Shown: in pieces, positions 17,265 to 26,659 of the stretch | Layout of the letters: each line of letters begins with the position of its first letter | Position numbering within the stretch: the first letter of the stretch is position 1 | Assembly: GCF_019598945.1 (NCBI RefSeq) | Contig: NZ_CP080598.1 | Span: 1,798,001 to 1,862,000 of the forward strand | Direction of reading: 5' to 3' | Source: Sphaerospermopsis torques-reginae ITEP-024 | Lineage (GTDB): Bacteria; Cyanobacteriota; Cyanobacteriia; Cyanobacteriales; Nostocaceae | DNA: 64,000 nucleotides | The notes under the pieces: generated by a model | The model's input: only the letters and a program-made list of their open reading frames with translations | Database searches by the model: none | Told to the model about the DNA's origin: nothing | Position numbers and translations under genes: made by a program

Positions 17265-18569
17265 ATGAAGTTAGAAGAATATACATCTAAAAATATAAGT
17301 TTAGGGACTTTATGGCGGGAATTTTTGCCTTTATCCCTGAGTGATGTGACTATGGCCTGTGGTGATCCGATGATGACTACTACTTTAGCTTATCTTCCTG
17401 ATGCTCAGGTAAATATAGCGGCTGTAGGTGCAGCTAAGTCTTTGGCAATATTTTTTGAAAGTCCTATTATTATGATCCTACACGCTGCTAATGCTTTATC
17501 TGGATCACAAAAATCTAGGGCAGCATTATGGCGTTTTACTTTGTTTGCAGGTGTAGGATTAACTTTTTTATTAGGTTTGTTGGGAATACCTGTCATATTT
17601 AATTCTGTTGGTGTGAGTTTGTTGGGTATTCCTTTGGCAATGTTGGCTACAGTCAGTCAAGTATTATTAATAGCTTGTGGTTGGCCGTTTGCGATCGCAT
17701 GGCGGCGTTATTTTCAAGGTTTATTAATTTACCACGGTAAACCCCGTGCGTTAGCTATAGCTAGTATTTTCAGGCTTTTAACATTGGCTTTAGTTCTGGT
17801 AAGTGGGTTTTTAATACAAGTAGCTGGGGGTATTTTAGCGGGAATAGCTCTGATCAGTGGGGTGATAGTGGAAGCGATGGCTGTAACATTTTTTGCTTAT
17901 CGCAGTGGAGCAACCATACCCCCGGAAATAGAAACCAAACCTGGTTTACCCCAGAACTTAGCACAGGTATGGAAATTTTACTTCCCCCTCGCAAATACAA
18001 TGATGGTAGTTTGGGGAGGGAGAGCGATATTAATTAGTATTCTTGCTCGCGCTCAAGATGCTACAATTGCTATTGCTGCTTGGTCTGCTGCGTGGGGTTT
18101 GGTATTAGTAATTGCTAATTCTACTCGCATGGTACAACAAATGGTGATTAAATATCGCCATCAAGTAAGCGATCGCCAACTTTTAATATTTGCTGTCAGT
18201 GTGGGTGCAGTTTGTTCCACATTATTATTATTAATGAGTGTAACACCCATAGGCGATCGCATAGTTCAAACTTTTATCGGTAATGATCTTACCCTTGCAA
18301 ATAGCATTAAACCTGTACTTTTAATATGTGCCATTGTGCCATTATTTGTAGCTTTGCAAAATGCTACACAAGGCTTTTTAGTCAGTGAAAATCGCACAGG
18401 TCATGTTAATCTATCCACATGGTTAGCAACAGGAACTTTATTAATAATAGCCAGTTTAGCTATTAATAAAGGAATGAATGGAGCAATAGCCGCAGCTATA
18501 GCTATGATCACATCAATGATAGTAGAAATTACTTGTTTACTGTGGAAACGAGTGGTAAAGACAGCGTAA
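17265..18569 (+). CDS. MATE-like multidrug/metabolite exporter
   Basis: This 434-residue membrane protein has about twelve hydrophobic helices. Its layout (FLPLSLSDVTMACGDPMMTTTL at the first helix, with a second half starting near WKFYFPLANTMMVVWGG) fits the MATE/MOP flippase superfamily, though the similarity is judged by pattern only. It probably exports a small molecule, and the close upstream PLP-enzyme gene suggests a product of that enzyme. Its 3' end overlaps the convergent sensor kinase gene by 41 bp. Confidence 0.7.
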   Translation: MKLEEYTSKNISLGTLWREFLPLSLSDVTMACGDPMMTTTLAYLPDAQVNIAAVGAAKSLAIFFESPIIMILHAANALSGSQKSRAALWRFTLFAGVGLTFLLGLLGIPVIFNSVGVSLLGIPLAMLATVSQVLLIACGWPFAIAWRRYFQGLLIYHGKPRALAIASIFRLLTLALVLVSGFLIQVAGGILAGIALISGVIVEAMAVTFFAYRSGATIPPEIETKPGLPQNLAQVWKFYFPLANTMMVVWGGRAILISILARAQDATIAIAAWSAAWGLVLVIANSTRMVQQMVIKYRHQVSDRQLLIFAVSVGAVCSTLLLLMSVTPIGDRIVQTFIGNDLTLANSIKPVLLICAIVPLFVALQNATQGFLVSENRTGHVNLSTWLATGTLLIIASLAINKGMNGAIAAAIAMITSMIVEITCLLWKRVVKTA

Positions 18570-19959
18570 AAGTAGAACCATGATCAACCCGACTTTCTAC
18601 TTCTAATTTACCTTTATGAGTTTGGGTAATGGCCAAAGCAATAGCTAAACCCAAACCCGAACCCCCAGTATTTCGAGAACGATCAGCATTAACACGATAA
18701 AAGCGATCAAAAATATGAGGAATATCCGCAGCAGGAATACCAATTCCTGTATCTATCACATTAATAATAGTATAATTATTATTAGCTAAAAGATTAATTT
18801 TTACCTCCCCACCAACAGGAGTATATTTAATTCCATTACTAACCAAATTTAATAATAAACGATAAATTTGACCTTCATTACCTTGAATATAAAAATCAGA
18901 ATTTTTAGGAATATGACTAGATAATAAAACATCTGCTTTCATCGCTAAAGGTAACAACTCCTCCTCTACATCTGCAACCACATCATTTAAACAAATGTGC
19001 TGTAAATTTAAGCTTAATTTTCCTGCTTGTAAACCATTTCCCAACCTAGATAATAATAACAAATCTTGAGTTAAAGAACTTAATCTTTTCACCTGTCGTT
19101 GTAGAGCTTGTTTAGTTTCCTGAGTGATAGAATTAGTATCTAGAATAGTTTGTAGAGAAGCAATAGGAGTAAGTAACTCATGAGCAGCATCACCCGTAAA
19201 TTGTTGTAATTGTTGATATGATTTTTCAATAGGTTGCATAGCGAAACCAGCTAACCACCAACTCGCACCCCCAATAATAAACATAGAAAAAGGAACACCA
19301 AAAATTAACAACAAATGTAAACCATTCATATAATGATTTAAACGTTGAACCGATCTTCCCACTTGTAAATAACCCCATAATTGATGATCATTAATAAATA
19401 AAGGCATTAAATGTAAATGATATAACTCACCCTGAAGATTTCTGATATCATAGGAATAATTGAGAGCAAGATTATCAGGAAACTGATCAGGAGAATTATA
19501 AAAAGCAGCAATAGATTCACCCTTTAAATTTAAAAATCTCACATAATGACCATCCAACAAAAGACTCATCACCTCAGATTCAGATTTAAAAATAGGACAA
19601 GATTGTTTTTGAAAACAAATTTCCGGTAAAGAATTTCTAATATTAACAGGTAAAACACCAGGAGTTTTTAAACGTGGTTTTAACTTATCTTCAAAAATTC
19701 TTCCAAAAACCTCCAACTCACGATCAATAGTGCGAGTAAAAGCTTTAACCATAACCACATGAGCAAAATAACCACATATTAATAAAGTCGCACCCATTAC
19801 CCCCGCATAAGTAATAGCTAACTTAAAACGAGAATAATGAAAAAGAGAATTATGAAAAATCCCACTTGGGATCTTACCCCTCTTCCTCTCTTCTTTCTTT
19901 CCTCTCTTCGTGTTCTTCGTATCTACCCTTCGGGAAATGCTTCGCATAACGTGGTTCAT
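18529..19959 (-). CDS. Sensor histidine kinase, RppB-like
   Basis: This is a membrane-bound two-component kinase. After a basic tail come TM1 (ITYAGVMGATLLICGYFAHV), a periplasmic domain of about 130 residues with a Cys115/Cys121 pair, TM2 (LHLLLIFGVPFSMFIIGGAS), the H-box with His260 (DAAHELLTPIASLQT; note Leu in place of the usual Arg of HELRTP), then an ATPase domain with DTGIGIPAADIPHIFDRF and GGSGLGLAIA. The start is uncertain: the first 35 residues look like translated repeat DNA and no internal ATG precedes TM1. The response regulator lies 90 bp upstream. The architecture matches RppB/NrsS-type sensors. Confidence 0.87.
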   Translation of the reverse strand: MNHVMRSISRRVDTKNTKRGKKEERKRGKIPSGIFHNSLFHYSRFKLAITYAGVMGATLLICGYFAHVVMVKAFTRTIDRELEVFGRIFEDKLKPRLKTPGVLPVNIRNSLPEICFQKQSCPIFKSESEVMSLLLDGHYVRFLNLKGESIAAFYNSPDQFPDNLALNYSYDIRNLQGELYHLHLMPLFINDHQLWGYLQVGRSVQRLNHYMNGLHLLLIFGVPFSMFIIGGASWWLAGFAMQPIEKSYQQLQQFTGDAAHELLTPIASLQTILDTNSITQETKQALQRQVKRLSSLTQDLLLLSRLGNGLQAGKLSLNLQHICLNDVVADVEEELLPLAMKADVLLSSHIPKNSDFYIQGNEGQIYRLLLNLVSNGIKYTPVGGEVKINLLANNNYTIINVIDTGIGIPAADIPHIFDRFYRVNADRSRNTGGSGLGLAIALAITQTHKGKLEVESRVDHGSTFTLSLPLVSTVNK

Positions 19960-20049
19960 TAAAAAAAAGAAATAAATGATAATTTTAAAATCATTACTTG
20001 TGGATAAAAAAATATTCTGATTCCTGACTCCTGACTCCTTAGAAAATAA

Positions 20050-20751
20050 TTATTTTCCACTTCCCAACACAGAAAACCGATAACCAAAACCCCGGATAGT
20101 TTCAATAACATCAGGAAAACCACATTCAGACAACTTACGTCTTAACAACCTTACTTGAGCAGCAACAACATTACTAACATTATCACTTGCAAAATCCCAA
20201 AGTCGAGCGCGGATTTGATCATGAGTTAAAACTTGTTGATGATGCTGCATCAAATATTCTAAAAGTTGAAATTCCTTAGCAGTGAGAACAACAGATAAAC
20301 AACCTTTAGCAGATAAATTCACCACCGAAAAATTCCCATAATCTAACACTAAATCACCCATTTGTAACTGTGGAGGTTGAAAATTAGGAATCCTTCTTTG
20401 TAAAGCTCTTACCCTTGCTAATAACTCCTCCATCCCAAAAGGTTTAACCAAATAATCATCAGCACCCGCATCCAAACCAGTAACCCGATCAATCATACTA
20501 TCTCTAGCAGTTAAAATCATCACAGGTAAAGGATTTTTTTGTCGTCTCAACTTTTGGCAAATTTCCAAACCTGATAACTTAGGTAACATCCAATCTAAAA
20601 TAGCAATTTCATATCTTTGGGGTACAGTATTCAAATATTCCCAAGCAGTAACACCATCTTCTACCCAATCTACAATATAATCACGCTGAGTCAGAGCATG
20701 ATGAATACTACTACCTAAATCTTTTTCATCTTCAACTAATATTAATCGCAT
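20050..20751 (-). CDS. OmpR-family response regulator, RppA-like
   Basis: The 233-residue protein has a receiver domain with acidic pocket Glu8/Asp9, phospho-acceptor Asp53 (AILDWMLP) and a Lys in LVKPFG, then a winged helix (LTAKEFQLLEYLMQHH ... VAAQVRLLRRKLSE ... IETIRGFGYRF). The wording ILDWMLPKLSGLEIC is typical of RppA-type regulators, which in Synechocystis respond to redox or metal stress. It is upstream of the kinase gene on the same strand and is very likely its partner. The regulon cannot be inferred. Confidence 0.9.
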   Translation of the reverse strand: MRLILVEDEKDLGSSIHHALTQRDYIVDWVEDGVTAWEYLNTVPQRYEIAILDWMLPKLSGLEICQKLRRQKNPLPVMILTARDSMIDRVTGLDAGADDYLVKPFGMEELLARVRALQRRIPNFQPPQLQMGDLVLDYGNFSVVNLSAKGCLSVVLTAKEFQLLEYLMQHHQQVLTHDQIRARLWDFASDNVSNVVAAQVRLLRRKLSECGFPDVIETIRGFGYRFSVLGSGK

Positions 20752-20903
20752 ATAAATTAAAAGCTAAAAATTAAAAATCCTGAAAACCAAAAGAATATAA
20801 AATAAACATAGCCTCCCGAAAAACTCTCTGTAAAACTCTTGCCTTTGCGTCCTTTGCGTCCTTTGCGGTTCAATCATATCAAGCCTAGCATAATTTTTTA
20901 TTG

Positions 20904-21365
20904 TCATGGTAAATACTTTTGTACAACACTCCAACCAGTCAAAGAAACCCAAGCAAAACCAAAAAACAGTATCATATTTAAAGTAATATGTAAAGGTCTA
21001 GCCCAAAATTGACCTGTACTAATTTGAGTTGCACTAAAAGCAGAAATTAAAACCAAAATTACCACAGATAAACCAGCGAATAAATGTGAAGAATGACCCA
21101 AAGAACCAAAATGTCCTAAAGTCCCCACAATACCAATAAATAACAATAATAATACCAAACTTACCATAGTGAAGCCAATAACAAAATGAAAGTTTTTGAC
21201 TATATTATTCACCCTTGGTAAAACCACACCAATGGGAGAACGTCCAGTATTTCTAACTTGCCATAGCCAAAAACCAGACATTGCTAAAATAACATAAGCT
21301 AGAATCGCTAAACCCATAGACCAAGCTGCTATTTTCCACAACCATAAAAAAGAAGGTAAGTTCAT
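20904..21365 (-). CDS. DUF4079-type membrane protein
   Basis: The 153-residue product has four hydrophobic helices: WKIAAWSMGLAILAYVILAM, FVIGFTMVSLVLLLLFIGIV, SHLFAGLSVVILVLISAFS and ITLNMILFFGFAWVSLTGWS. Conserved His residues at helix ends (NFHFVIG, GHSSHLFAG, PLHITLN) are like those of small b-type cytochromes. This fits the DUF4079 family of cyanobacteria, whose function is unknown. It lies upstream of the RppA/RppB-like genes on the same strand, with a gap holding rRNA-like 9-bp repeats, so it could be a membrane redox partner of that system. That role is an inference. Confidence 0.75.
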   Translation of the reverse strand: MNLPSFLWLWKIAAWSMGLAILAYVILAMSGFWLWQVRNTGRSPIGVVLPRVNNIVKNFHFVIGFTMVSLVLLLLFIGIVGTLGHFGSLGHSSHLFAGLSVVILVLISAFSATQISTGQFWARPLHITLNMILFFGFAWVSLTGWSVVQKYLP

Positions 21366-21747
21366 AGTAAAAAATTAAAAGTCAAAAAACAAGAAACAGG
21401 GAACAGGAAGATATGGAGATGGGTAATAAATTTTCATTAGATTGGAGTTGACACAAACAATCCAAAATCCAAAATCCAAAATAAATAAATCCGGCCTCCT
21501 AAATATAAAATACCACAGATTGATGAGGAAGTGTAAACTCTGTGCATTTGTGATCATTGTTTGTATTTTAGCCTTGAAAGCTGAAAGCTGACGGTAAAAT
21601 TCTTAACTTATTCCCAATTCTCCAATAAAATAAAAAAGGCTGCTGAGTTCAGCAACCCTCAAATTTAATAAACGTGCTTTTTTTTAATCAAAGGATATTA
21701 ATCCAGGGATTTTTAAAACTTTTGACATTAACTAACCTTCTCAGATG

Positions 21748-22182
21748 TCACACTCCCAGATTCAGTAAAAACTCATGTTGTGACTGGTAGGTTTTCATGG
21801 AGACTGTGATATTTTGTAAAGGTTTTGTGGTATCTTCAATTTTTGTATTCATTTCGGACACCATCACATTGGTGTTGGTAGCTTCTATTCCTGGAGCTGA
21901 GTCTTGATCACTCTCATCACTACTAGGTTCACTGAGTGCCAAGCGATCGCACGGTATTGTATCCGACAAAATCGCACTCGCCATCATTCCTGTATGAATC
22001 TCCATTTGCGCTTTTTTCGGCGCTTCAAAAACTAGCCTTTGTCCAGGAAACACCACCCTTTCAAAGTACCAGTTAGCAACATTGGAAATACGCGCCACCT
22101 GTATTTTACTTGTAGCATTGACGTAGCAGCAGAGAATTTTCCCCGATTGCTCCGGTGGTAGAGAATCTAATATTTGAGCCAT
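21748..22182 (-). CDS. DUF1830-type conserved cyanobacterial protein
   Basis: The N-terminal half (SGKILCCYVNATSKIQVARI, WYFERVVFPGQRLVFEAP) is the short domain known as DUF1830, found almost only in cyanobacteria. The C-terminal half is acidic, low in complexity and probably disordered. The frame is open to 22224, but ATG 22182 (MAQILDSLPPEQ) fits the family start, giving 144 residues. No function is known. It ends next to a region with a possible terminator (gctgctgagttcagcaacc hairpin near 21640-21658). Confidence 0.75.
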   Translation of the reverse strand: MAQILDSLPPEQSGKILCCYVNATSKIQVARISNVANWYFERVVFPGQRLVFEAPKKAQMEIHTGMMASAILSDTIPCDRLALSEPSSDESDQDSAPGIEATNTNVMVSEMNTKIEDTTKPLQNITVSMKTYQSQHEFLLNLGV

Positions 22183-22224
22183 AACTGCTGAGGAGCTTTT
22201 ACGCCACAATTTTACATTACACAA

Positions 22225-22772
22225 CCAAAACTAACATCGGATGATCCCCATTTGCTGTAACTGCGACTACCAACTGAAATTTTCTGCATTATTTCTATCC
22301 AAAGTCATGTTTCTTAGAAAAAACCTATGAATAGATCTTAATTTTTGCATTATTATACATTTTCAACTCAATTTCTTCAGTTTTGCTGTTCCCCATCTGT
22401 GAACTTAACAACCCTCAAAGCTTGTCAGACAAGGCTACAATCCCCCTGGCTTGTTGAGAAGTTGGTTTTTCAATTTTATCGATCTGCTGATTTACATCTG
22501 CTAATTTACAAGCGAAAATCATCGCTGAATTAATAAACTCAATGTTATGGTAAAGATATATGAAATTTTCTTCATAAACTTTATCTATTGCTCACCATCA
22601 ATAATTTTGATGCCCAGCAATTTTACCTTTTCTCACTCTTCCTGAAAGTAAATTTGCCAATATCAAAAACTGGCTCAAATGTCAAGCAAAATATTGGTAA
22701 ATTAAGATTAACACCACAAACCCACAGGTTCAGACCAGATATTTCCCTAGTTTTCCCCTACAAATTGGCAAG
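22225..22772. other. Intergenic region with no recognised gene
   Basis: This 548-bp gap lies between the divergent DUF1830 and radical SAM genes. Open frames in it lack coding character and family resemblance. No tandem repeat was seen. Confidence 0.5.
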
Positions 22773-24368
22773 ATGGCAGTCGAAACAACTATGATGGAAA
22801 ATCGAATCCTTTACGTTCGCCTTCCTTGTAACCCCATCTTTCCCATTGGGGTTGTTTACCTGAGTGATCACGTCCACAAGCAGTTTCCCAACATCGAACA
22901 GCGAATTTTTGATTTAGGTACAGTTCCACCCCTTGACTACAGCAGCGCCCTAGATCGGTGTATTGACGAATTTAAACCCACACTTCTAGTCTTTTCTTGG
23001 CGAGATATTCAAATCTATGCACCAGTAGGAGGCCGTGGAGGCAACCCCCTACAAAACGCCTTTGAATTTTACTATGCTAAAAACCCCTTGATTAAACTCA
23101 GGGGTGCATTAGGCGGTTTACGGATCTTCATCGCTTACTATGTCGAACTATGGCGCAACTTGGGCTTAATCAAACGCGGGCTAAAACGCGCCCAAAGATA
23201 TCATAACCAAGCCCGTGCAGTGGTTGGTGGTGGTGCAGTCAGCGTATTTTATGAACAGTTAGGAAAAAGCCTACCTTCAGGAACAATAATTTCCGTAGGT
23301 GAAGGGGAAACCCTACTCACAAAATACCTCAGTGGCCAAGAATTTCGGGATGAACGTTGTTATGTAGTGGGTGAAAACCAACCCCGTCAACGCCTGATCC
23401 ATGAACAACCCACACCCCTAGAAAAAACAGCTTGTAACTACGACTACATAGAAACCATCTGGCCAGAAATTAACTACTACCTGCAAGATAAAGATTTCTA
23501 TATCGGCGTACAAACCAAGCGCGGTTGTCCCCATAACTGCTGTTATTGTGTGTACACCGTAGTTGAAGGTAAGCAGGTACGCATTAATCCCGCCGATGAA
23601 GTCGTAGCCGAGATCCGCCAATTATATAATCGCGGTGTCCGTAACTTCTGGTTTACCGATGCTCAATTTATCCCCGCCCGCAGATATATTGATGATGCCA
23701 TAGAACTATTGCAAAAAATTGTTGATTCTGGCATGACAGATATTAACTGGGCGGCCTATATTAGAGCAGACAACTTAACACCAGAACTGTGTGAGTTGAT
23801 GGCCAAAACCGGGATGAATTATTTTGAAATCGGCATTACTAGCGGTTCTCAAGAACTGGTACGGAAAATGCGGATGGGTTACAACCTGCGGACTGTACTG
23901 CAAAACTGCCGTGACTTGAAAGCAGCAGGTTTTAATGATATGGTTTCCGTCAATTACTCATTTAACGTCATTGATGAGCGTCCCGAAACCATCCGCCAAA
24001 CCATTGCGTATCATCGAGAACTAGAACGGATTTTTGGCGCGGATAAAGTTGAACCTGCTATCTTCTTCATTGGACTGCAACCCCATACCCACCTGGAAGA
24101 ATATGCTTTTAAAGAAGGTATCCTCAAACCAGGGTATAATCCTATGAGTCTAATGCCCTGGACTGCCAAAAAACTACTTTGGAATCCAGAACCATTAGGA
24201 TCATTTTTCGGAGAAGTCTGTTTACAAGCTTGGCAACAAAACCCCAACGACTTCGGTAGGGAAGTAATGAAAATCTTAGAAGCAAGATTAGGTTGCGCTG
24301 AGTTGGAAACAGCACTTACAGCCCCAATTGTGGAAAAAACCGAGAAACAATTGGCTAGTGTAAACTGA
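22773..24368 (+). CDS. B12-binding-domain radical SAM protein
   Basis: This 531-residue enzyme has a region resembling a cobalamin-binding domain at the N terminus (GVVYLSDHVHKQFPN ... RAVVGGGAVSVFYEQL) and a radical SAM core whose [4Fe-4S] motif is CPHNCCYC (CX3CX2C) near residue 252. It resembles the BchE/P-methylase class, but the substrate is unknown. The start is ATG 22773 or ATG 22791/22794. It is followed by a DICT/HD-GYP-like gene and a pentapeptide gene on the same strand, a grouping that suggests a shared light- or tetrapyrrole-related role, as an inference only. Confidence 0.85.
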   Translation: MAVETTMMENRILYVRLPCNPIFPIGVVYLSDHVHKQFPNIEQRIFDLGTVPPLDYSSALDRCIDEFKPTLLVFSWRDIQIYAPVGGRGGNPLQNAFEFYYAKNPLIKLRGALGGLRIFIAYYVELWRNLGLIKRGLKRAQRYHNQARAVVGGGAVSVFYEQLGKSLPSGTIISVGEGETLLTKYLSGQEFRDERCYVVGENQPRQRLIHEQPTPLEKTACNYDYIETIWPEINYYLQDKDFYIGVQTKRGCPHNCCYCVYTVVEGKQVRINPADEVVAEIRQLYNRGVRNFWFTDAQFIPARRYIDDAIELLQKIVDSGMTDINWAAYIRADNLTPELCELMAKTGMNYFEIGITSGSQELVRKMRMGYNLRTVLQNCRDLKAAGFNDMVSVNYSFNVIDERPETIRQTIAYHRELERIFGADKVEPAIFFIGLQPHTHLEEYAFKEGILKPGYNPMSLMPWTAKKLLWNPEPLGSFFGEVCLQAWQQNPNDFGREVMKILEARLGCAELETALTAPIVEKTEKQLASVN

Positions 24369-24377
24369 GTGTGTATA

Positions 24378-24535
24378 AGGTGACAGGTGAGAGGTGAGAG
24401 GTGACAGGTGACAGGTGACAGCAAGAAGGCAAAAGGCAAGAGGCAAAAGGCAAGAGTTTATTCTTACCAACTACCAGTCACCAATCCCCAGTCACCAATC
24501 CCCAGTCACCAATCACCAATCCCCAATCACCAAAA
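24378..24535. repeat. Heptanucleotide repeats (aggtgac, ccagtcaccaatc)
   Basis: An aggtgac tract at about 24378-24421 is followed by a caaaagg tract and then a ccagtcaccaatccc tract that ends just before ATG 24540. Frames through this stretch are open but encode repeat peptides. Confidence 0.85.
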
Positions 24536-24539
24536 TTCC

Positions 24540-25907
24540 ATGTTACAAGGTTCAATTCTCCAACAATTAGAAACAGCCTATCGTCATAGCACTAGACCTA
24601 TTCGCTTTGGCGTGTATTATAAAAATACCTTAGTGGCTTTATGTCATGCTTTAGAAGACCATATTTTAAGTAAAGAAGATCAACCAATAGTAATTACCTG
24701 CTTTCAAAGAGGCAAATGGTATCTGCAAGAAGCCCAAAGATATGCAGATATTGCCAAGTGCAGCCGGGAAATTGCAATTATGGCTACCAGTGATGCTGGT
24801 TTTGCCGAACATCCCACCAGTCAACTAGCAAATGTAGATTTAGTACCACTACAAACATCTGATCCAGTATCCCAAGAATGGCACTTGATGATTCTGTCTC
24901 CACAATACACATCAATGGTAATTTGTCAAGAATTATCAGATGAAGATTATGGAGTTACAGGACTACCGGGGTCAGATTTAGAGCGCAAATTCTATGGAAT
25001 GTGGACATTTGAGCCGGATGTAGTTCTGAAAGCCGCCGAGATAGCGATCGCTCACATCGAAAAATACAACCCAGAATTAGCCCAAAAACTGACCCAGCAT
25101 AAACAAGCAATCAAGGCAGAAATAGCTTCACCAGAGGAGATTGGTAAAGTCGTTTCCCTGGTCATTGACTACCTAAAAAGTGGTGAAAATACTTTATCCT
25201 ATCCCACAGCCACACGCCAAAACACTTTGAGTTCCAACCTGGTTTCTAACGAAGTCCAGGCATTTTTGCGGATGGCACAATTAATAGACATAGCAGATAT
25301 TCAAAATCCCATGGCAGCCGCCGAAGTAGCTGCGATCGCCGAAATCATGGGACAATTACTAGACCTACCCGCATGGCAAATTAAAAGATTACGTCTAGCT
25401 GGGTTACTACACCGAATCGATCCACTGCAACAAACCGAAAGCATCCTCACATCCCCCAAAAAGCCCACAGAACAAGTAGCCGGACCAATTTGTCCCTTAG
25501 TTCCAGGAGCGCAAGTATTACGCACCATGCCCCAACTCAGAGCGATCGCCCAAATTATTACCCATCAAACCGAATGGTGGAATGGCACAGGAGAACCAGC
25601 AGGTTTAACAGGTGAAGAAATTTCTTTAGAATCAAGAATATTAGCCATAGCAGCAGACTTTCAATGGCGAGTTAGTCAGCAAAAATACTCAGCCCAAAGT
25701 GACAAAAATATCTTTACTCAGGCATTGGAGCAATGCCGACAACAACAATCTACCCGTTTTGACCCTAAACTAATAGATACCCTCACTTTGTTAGTTATGG
25801 GTTTACAACAGGGACTGGACTTACCCATTATGACACCCAAATTCAGCAGCAGTATGTGGTTACTTGATTCTCGCTGGAACAGTCAAGAATTAAAAATTAA
25901 AAATTAA
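24540..25907 (+). CDS. DICT sensory domain protein with degenerate HD-GYP-like domain
   Basis: The N-terminal half (about residues 15-190; RPIRFGVYYKNTLVALCHALED ... CQELSDEDYGVTG) matches the DICT domain, a predicted sensor often tied to diguanylate cyclases and two-component proteins. The C-terminal half has the helix pattern of HD-GYP domains, but the HD doublet is LHRID and the GYP region reads WWNGTGEPAGLTG, so metal binding is probably lost. The frame is open to 24408 through repeats; ATG 24540 is chosen. It is likely cytoplasmic and regulatory. The gene ends in short aaaatta repeats 25 bp before the pentapeptide gene. Confidence 0.8.
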   Translation: MLQGSILQQLETAYRHSTRPIRFGVYYKNTLVALCHALEDHILSKEDQPIVITCFQRGKWYLQEAQRYADIAKCSREIAIMATSDAGFAEHPTSQLANVDLVPLQTSDPVSQEWHLMILSPQYTSMVICQELSDEDYGVTGLPGSDLERKFYGMWTFEPDVVLKAAEIAIAHIEKYNPELAQKLTQHKQAIKAEIASPEEIGKVVSLVIDYLKSGENTLSYPTATRQNTLSSNLVSNEVQAFLRMAQLIDIADIQNPMAAAEVAAIAEIMGQLLDLPAWQIKRLRLAGLLHRIDPLQQTESILTSPKKPTEQVAGPICPLVPGAQVLRTMPQLRAIAQIITHQTEWWNGTGEPAGLTGEEISLESRILAIAADFQWRVSQQKYSAQSDKNIFTQALEQCRQQQSTRFDPKLIDTLTLLVMGLQQGLDLPIMTPKFSSSMWLLDSRWNSQELKIKN

Positions 25908-25931
25908 AAATTAAAAATTAAAAATTCACCC

Positions 25932-26573
25932 ATGAACATAGAAAGCATTAGATTAGGAAAAATTAAACACCTTCCCGGAGCAGACTTAGAAGACGAGGAT
26001 CTGTCCCAACTCGATTTAAGCCGCATTAACTTAGCCGGTTCCACCCTCGTTGGTACTAACTTTACAGGTTCTCAACTCGAAGGCGCACATTTTGAAGGTG
26101 CAAATTTAATGGGTGCAAGCTTGCTAGAAACTGATTTGCGGGCTAACTTAATGGGAGCTAACTTAATGCAAGCAGACTTAACCAGCGCCGATTTGCGAGG
26201 CAGCAACTTGCGTGGTGCTAACTTAATGGGTGCTACACTTAATGATGCTTCCTTAGTCGGTGCTTTTTTAAGTGGTGCTAATTTGATGAGTGTAAACTTA
26301 CAAGGTGTTGACTTACGCAGTGCTGACTTACGTGGTGCAAACCTCACAGGTGCAAATCTCAAAGGTGCAGATTTGAGTCGTGCTGATTTGCAAGGGGCAA
26401 CATTAAGTCAAGCCAATCTGGAAGAAGCCGATTTACGGGGAGCTAACTTAGCAGGGGCAAATTTAACCGGGGCAAATTTACTTTGTGCAGAATTAGAAGC
26501 TGCAAATTTAATCGGTGTAAATTTAGATCAGACTTGTTTAGTGGGTACAATCCTAGAAATTCTTCCTGAATAA
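25932..26573 (+). CDS. Pentapeptide repeat protein
   Basis: Nearly the whole 213-residue protein is made of A(D/N)LxG-type pentapeptides (for example ANLMGANLMQADLTSADLRG) that form a right-handed quadrilateral beta-helix. There is no signal peptide or second domain. One unit near residue 70 is irregular (LRANLMGAN), which may be a small deletion in the solenoid. Such proteins are numerous in cyanobacteria and mostly of unknown function. It is the third gene of the radical SAM/DICT row. Confidence 0.9.
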   Translation: MNIESIRLGKIKHLPGADLEDEDLSQLDLSRINLAGSTLVGTNFTGSQLEGAHFEGANLMGASLLETDLRANLMGANLMQADLTSADLRGSNLRGANLMGATLNDASLVGAFLSGANLMSVNLQGVDLRSADLRGANLTGANLKGADLSRADLQGATLSQANLEEADLRGANLAGANLTGANLLCAELEAANLIGVNLDQTCLVGTILEILPE

Positions 26574-26659
26574 TTTTATTTGCCAAGGAATTTAATTTCA
26601 AGTAAACTTCAACTCTAACTCACCAATGACTAGCCAAAAAAGATATTTTCTTATATATT

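Noticed and set aside
21375-21557. 60-codon minus-strand ORF upstream of the DUF4079 gene
   Set aside because: It is mostly translated repeat sequence (ccaaaat and related) with no coding signs.
22345-22794. Two short plus-strand ORFs upstream of the radical SAM gene
   Set aside because: No ribosome-binding site, no recognisable family and poor coding character; kept as intergenic.
24011-24439. Minus-strand ORFs over the end of the radical SAM gene
   Set aside because: They are antisense to a well-supported gene and run into heptamer repeats.
26072-26362. Minus-strand ORF opposite the pentapeptide gene
   Set aside because: It is a shadow of the regular pentapeptide codons on the other strand.
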